Shown: positions 14,636-17,134 of the stretch, piece by piece | Layout: each line of letters starts with the position of its first letter | Position numbering within the stretch: position 1 is the stretch's first letter | Source: an uncultured Clostridium sp. | GTDB taxonomy: Bacteria; Bacillota; Clostridia; Clostridiales; Clostridiaceae | Direction of reading: 5' to 3' | NCBI RefSeq assembly: GCF_934754925.1 | Contig: NZ_CAKVJA010000050.1 | Span: forward strand, 1-17,134 | DNA length: 17,134 nt | Notes under the pieces: generated by a model | The model's database searches: none | Told to the model about the DNA's origin: nothing | Seen by the model: the letters and a program-made list of their open reading frames with translations, nothing else | Made by a program: the position numbers and the translations under genes

Positions 14636-14835
14636 TTATAAAAATTAAGAAGGTATGTCATAATGAATTTAAAAATTTAAGGTAATATAATTTTTGATTT
14701 TGTTAAAATTTTTTAAATAAAAAAAAACTAGACTATAGATGTCTTATTTAGAGAATACTATATAAATTAAAAGTGAATTAATTCATAAAAATAAATAAAA
14801 TTTAAAGTTAATTTAAAAGTAAATGAGGTATGGAT

Positions 14836-16020
14836 ATGAATAAATTTATAGAACAAGCCAAATTAATAAAAGATGATATTATAAGTTATAGAAGAACTAT
14901 TCACGAAAATCCTGAAGTAGGTGCAGAATTACCTAAAACAAAAGCTTATGTAATGGAGAAGCTAAGAGAGTTTGGATATGATCCAAAAGAAATATGTGAA
15001 AGTGGTATAGTTGCTACAATCCAAGGAAATAAAGTAGGAAAAACATTTTTATTAAGAGCTGATATGGATGCACTTCCAATGGAGGAAGCTACTGAATGCG
15101 ATTTTAAATCAAATAATGGTTGTATGCACTCTTGTGGACATGATATGCATACAGCAATGCTTCTAGGAGCTGCAAAGTTACTTAAAGAAAATCAAGATGA
15201 AATAGAAGGAACTATTAAGTTAGTATTCCAACCAGATGAAGAAGGGTTTACTGGAGCAAAAAAAATGTTAGAAGCAGGGGTACTTGAAAATCCTAAAGTT
15301 GACGCTGCAATGGCAATGCATGTACATTCTGGAACACCATCAAATGTTGTGCTATGTGGGTTAGGAACTAGTATAGCAGGATGTAATAGATTTAGAATAG
15401 TTGTAAATGGAACGGGATGTCATGGAGCAATGCCAGAGCTTGGAGTAGATCCAATTAATATAGCAGCTCATATATATATATCATTACAAGAAATAATATC
15501 GAGGGAAATATCAGCTACAAAACCGGCTGTAGTAACAATAGGAAAATTTGTAGGTGGGGAAGCACCAAACATAATACCAGGAGAAGTTATTATGGAGGGA
15601 ACTATAAGAAGCTTAGACAAAGAAGTCGGAGAGTTTATATTTAACAGAATAAAAGATATAGTTGAATCTACTGCTAAGATGTTTAGAGGAGAAGCTAAGT
15701 TAATAGAATTATCATCAGTACCACCATTGGCTAATGATACTGATTTAGCTAAAGAGCTTACATCTTATGTGAAGGATTTAGTAGGAGAAAAAGCTGTGTG
15801 CTTATTTGAAGGAGGAGGAATGGGGTCAGAGGATTTTGCATCTTACTCATATGAAGTTCCAAGTGTTTATCTTATGTTAGGTGCTGGTATAAAACAAGAA
15901 AATCCTTTATACGGTGAACCAATGCATAATGAAAAAGTAGTATTTAATGAAGATATATTAGTTACAGGAGCAGCTATGCATACATATTGTGCTATTATGT
16001 GGTTAAAAAATAATAAATAA
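14836..16020 (+). CDS. M20D-family metal-dependent amidohydrolase (N-acyl-amino-acid/hippurate hydrolase type)
   Basis: The product is 394 aa, a cytoplasmic di-metal hydrolase that removes acyl groups from N-acyl-amino acids or related amides (relatives: hippurate hydrolase, N-acetyldiaminopimelate deacetylase, IAA-amino acid hydrolases). An ATG at 14830 would sit directly against GAGGT (14825-14829); the ATG at 14836 is 6 nt away and is preferred. Counting from 14830, the metal ligands and catalytic residues are Cys102 and His104 in HSCGHDMHT, Glu137/Glu138 in QPDEEG, His164 in MAMHVH and His366 in EPMHNE. The lid or dimerisation domain spans about 185-300 with GCHGAMPELGVDP. The length is standard. 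The substrate is not decidable by eye. The gene starts a two-gene unit with the regulator 35 nt downstream. Confidence 0.9.
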   Translation: MNKFIEQAKLIKDDIISYRRTIHENPEVGAELPKTKAYVMEKLREFGYDPKEICESGIVATIQGNKVGKTFLLRADMDALPMEEATECDFKSNNGCMHSCGHDMHTAMLLGAAKLLKENQDEIEGTIKLVFQPDEEGFTGAKKMLEAGVLENPKVDAAMAMHVHSGTPSNVVLCGLGTSIAGCNRFRIVVNGTGCHGAMPELGVDPINIAAHIYISLQEIISREISATKPAVVTIGKFVGGEAPNIIPGEVIMEGTIRSLDKEVGEFIFNRIKDIVESTAKMFRGEAKLIELSSVPPLANDTDLAKELTSYVKDLVGEKAVCLFEGGGMGSEDFASYSYEVPSVYLMLGAGIKQENPLYGEPMHNEKVVFNEDILVTGAAMHTYCAIMWLKNNK

Positions 16021-16055
16021 GCACAGTAGAATTGAAAAAATGAAAGGTAAAAATA

Positions 16056-16706
16056 ATGAGATTATTAGATATTGTATTTTACCTCTTGAGAAGTAGTTCT
16101 AAAGTTACGATTAGTGAACTTTCAAGAATTTATAATGTATCTACAAGGACTATAAAAAGAGATCTAGATAAACTATCAATATTAGGTATTCCTATAATAA
16201 TTCATAGGGGAAAAAATGGTGGTGTTGAGATAGATGAGGATTATGTAATAAGAAGACAAATGTTAACATATAATGATTTTGAAGAATTAATTTTAGCATT
16301 ATATATTGGGGAAAATATAAGTAAAAATATAGATAAATCATTTTTAATTGATAAGTTTAGAATTGTAGAAAATGATAAGAGCTCTGAAATTTTAAGTAAG
16401 TTTAAAGAAAGATTCATAGTAGATTTATATGAAGAAAAGTTCGATACTAAAAGTGAAATTTGTAAGAAAATTGATACAGCTTTAGATAGTAAATGCTTTA
16501 TAGAGATAGAAACAAGAAAAGGAAAATCAGTTATAATTCCAATTTCATATGTTTTAAGAAAAGAAGGATTATGTTTATATTGTTATAGTGAAGAATATAA
16601 TCTTATATTAATAAATGAAATATATAATGTTAAAATTCTTAATAAAAGTTATGATAATAATATAGTTAGTTATATAGATAATAAAAAGAATTTAAAGGTA
16701 ATATAA
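16056..16706 (+). CDS. HTH regulator of the DeoR/YafY type with degenerate WYL-like domain
   Basis: The product is 216 aa. Residues 1-60 are a winged helix-turn-helix (TISELSRIYNVSTRTIKRDL, wing GKNGGVEI). Residues about 145-195 look like the core of a WYL domain (IPISYVLRKEGLCLYCY), but the W-Y-L triplet reads L-C-L, so the ligand site is atypical. At 216 aa it is much shorter than the usual 300 or so, lacking most of the C-terminal extension, yet the frame ends cleanly before a terminator. The ribosome site AAAGG lies 8 nt before the ATG. It follows the amidohydrolase gene by 35 nt and so may regulate it; no operator was identified. WYL regulators often sense nucleic-acid ligands, but this cannot be assumed here. 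Confidence 0.75.
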   Translation: MRLLDIVFYLLRSSSKVTISELSRIYNVSTRTIKRDLDKLSILGIPIIIHRGKNGGVEIDEDYVIRRQMLTYNDFEELILALYIGENISKNIDKSFLIDKFRIVENDKSSEILSKFKERFIVDLYEEKFDTKSEICKKIDTALDSKCFIEIETRKGKSVIIPISYVLRKEGLCLYCYSEEYNLILINEIYNVKILNKSYDNNIVSYIDNKKNLKVI

Positions 16707-16709
16707 AAC

Positions 16710-16726
16710 AGAATTTGTTAAATTCT
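16710..16726 (+). other. Small hairpin directly after the regulator stop codon
   Basis: AGAATTT (16710-16716) and AAATTCT (16720-16726) are a 7-bp inverted repeat with a 3-nt loop, just ahead of the main terminator. It may stabilise the mRNA 3' end or be incidental. Confidence 0.3.
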
Positions 16727-16728
16727 AG

Positions 16729-16757
16729 AAACAAGACATTAAATGTCTTGTTTTTTT
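16729..16757 (+). terminator. Terminator of the amidohydrolase/regulator operon
   Basis: Positions 16729-16739 and 16743-16753 form an 11-bp stem (AAACAAGACAT / ATGTCTTGTTT) with a 3-nt loop and a T run at 16751-16757. Confidence 0.9.
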
Positions 16758-16871
16758 GTTATTATTATTAAAGTAATCAATAAGTTATATTAATTGATAA
16801 TTTGTATTTTGATGTAAAGATTATAAGGATTAAAGAGAATAAATGATGAATTTAGGAGCGAAATCAAAAAA

Positions 16872-17134
16872 ATGGGTAAAAAGATCATATTATTTATGGT
16901 TATATTTACTGTTTTGTTAAGTGGGAATACTTTAGTATTTTCTAGTAAGATTAATTTTTATAATAGTTCAGTAGCTGAATTAGATAAAATAAATTTTAAT
17001 AGTTTATCCTCAAAGGATGGGTTAACAAGTGATCTTATAACTTATATTTATCAAGACTAAATAGGATATATGTGGATAGGTACTGAAGATGGATTAAATC
17101 AATACAATGGAAATATAGTAGTTCAATATAATTA
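16872..17134 (+). pseudogene. Sensor protein with two-component-regulator propeller, interrupted by in-frame TAA and cut by the window end
   Basis: The ATG at 16872 opens a frame with a signal peptide or anchor (residues 1-24). It then reads LSSKDGLTSDLITYIYQD, a TAA at 17058-17060, and in the same frame IGYMWIGTEDGLNQYNGN to the window end. The two halves together make the classic Reg_prop repeat (GLs.n.v..i.qD..G.mWiGT.dGLn.y.g). The stop replaces one residue between D and IG; one base change from TCA, AAA or GAA would produce it. Such propellers form the outer sensor of histidine kinases or diguanylate cyclases; the output domain lies beyond 17134. The ribosome site AGGAG (16854-16858) is rather far, 13 nt. 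Either the gene is broken by a recent nonsense mutation, or the base is a sequencing error. A short secreted peptide is less likely. Confidence 0.75.

Overview
The window looks like chromosome of a low-GC Firmicute, most likely a Clostridium of the sensu stricto group. The DNA is very AT-rich, genes start with strong AGGAGG-type ribosome binding sites, promoters are sigma-A-like, intrinsic terminators separate the units, and the proteins (OPT transporter plus PqqD-like protein, TreP/TreC/TreR, FusB-type protein, NhaP/RCK antiporter) have a clostridial flavour. This assignment is an inference; no rRNA or tRNA marker is present.

Layout. (1) 1-2292: a minus-strand operon of three related membrane-anchored coiled-coil proteins of unknown function (189, 307 and 161 aa). 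It has a well-formed promoter, an 18-bp perfect palindrome at the predicted transcription start, and a terminator at its end. (2) 2293-2663: a gene-poor stretch holding two near-identical copies of a TTTGTCGTATTT..TCGA element. (3) 2664-6521: an FAD-dependent oxidoreductase with a C-terminal Rieske domain, then an OPT-family transporter overlapping a small PqqD/RRE-like protein gene. (4) 6651-10723: a complete trehalose operon, treP-treC-treR, with a TTGACA-N17-TATTAT promoter, two operator-like sites around it, a near-consensus cre site just upstream and a terminator after treR. (5) 10722-11156: a decayed minus-strand FusB/EF-G-binding-protein gene, missing its N-terminal half and carrying an in-frame TGA. 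(6) 11323-13027: an NhaP-type cation/proton antiporter with a duplicated RCK_C domain. (7) 13040-14602: a minus-strand pair, pyridoxamine kinase and a small radical SAM protein. (8) 14836-16757: an M20D amidohydrolase followed by a short HTH/WYL-like regulator. (9) 16872-17134: the start of a two-component-propeller sensor gene, interrupted by an in-frame TAA at codon 63 and running off the window.

How the genes work together. The trehalose operon is self-contained. TreP imports and phosphorylates trehalose (with an EIIA supplied from elsewhere), TreC splits trehalose-6-phosphate to glucose and glucose-6-phosphate, and TreR probably represses through the palindromes while CcpA may act at the cre site. 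The OPT transporter and its overlapping RRE-like partner are probably translationally coupled and may handle peptides, with the M20D hydrolase further downstream able to process acylated or peptide substrates; that link is speculative. The least explained parts are the coiled-coil trio with its regulated promoter and the OPT-RRE pair. Two genes (FusB-like and propeller sensor) appear to be broken.
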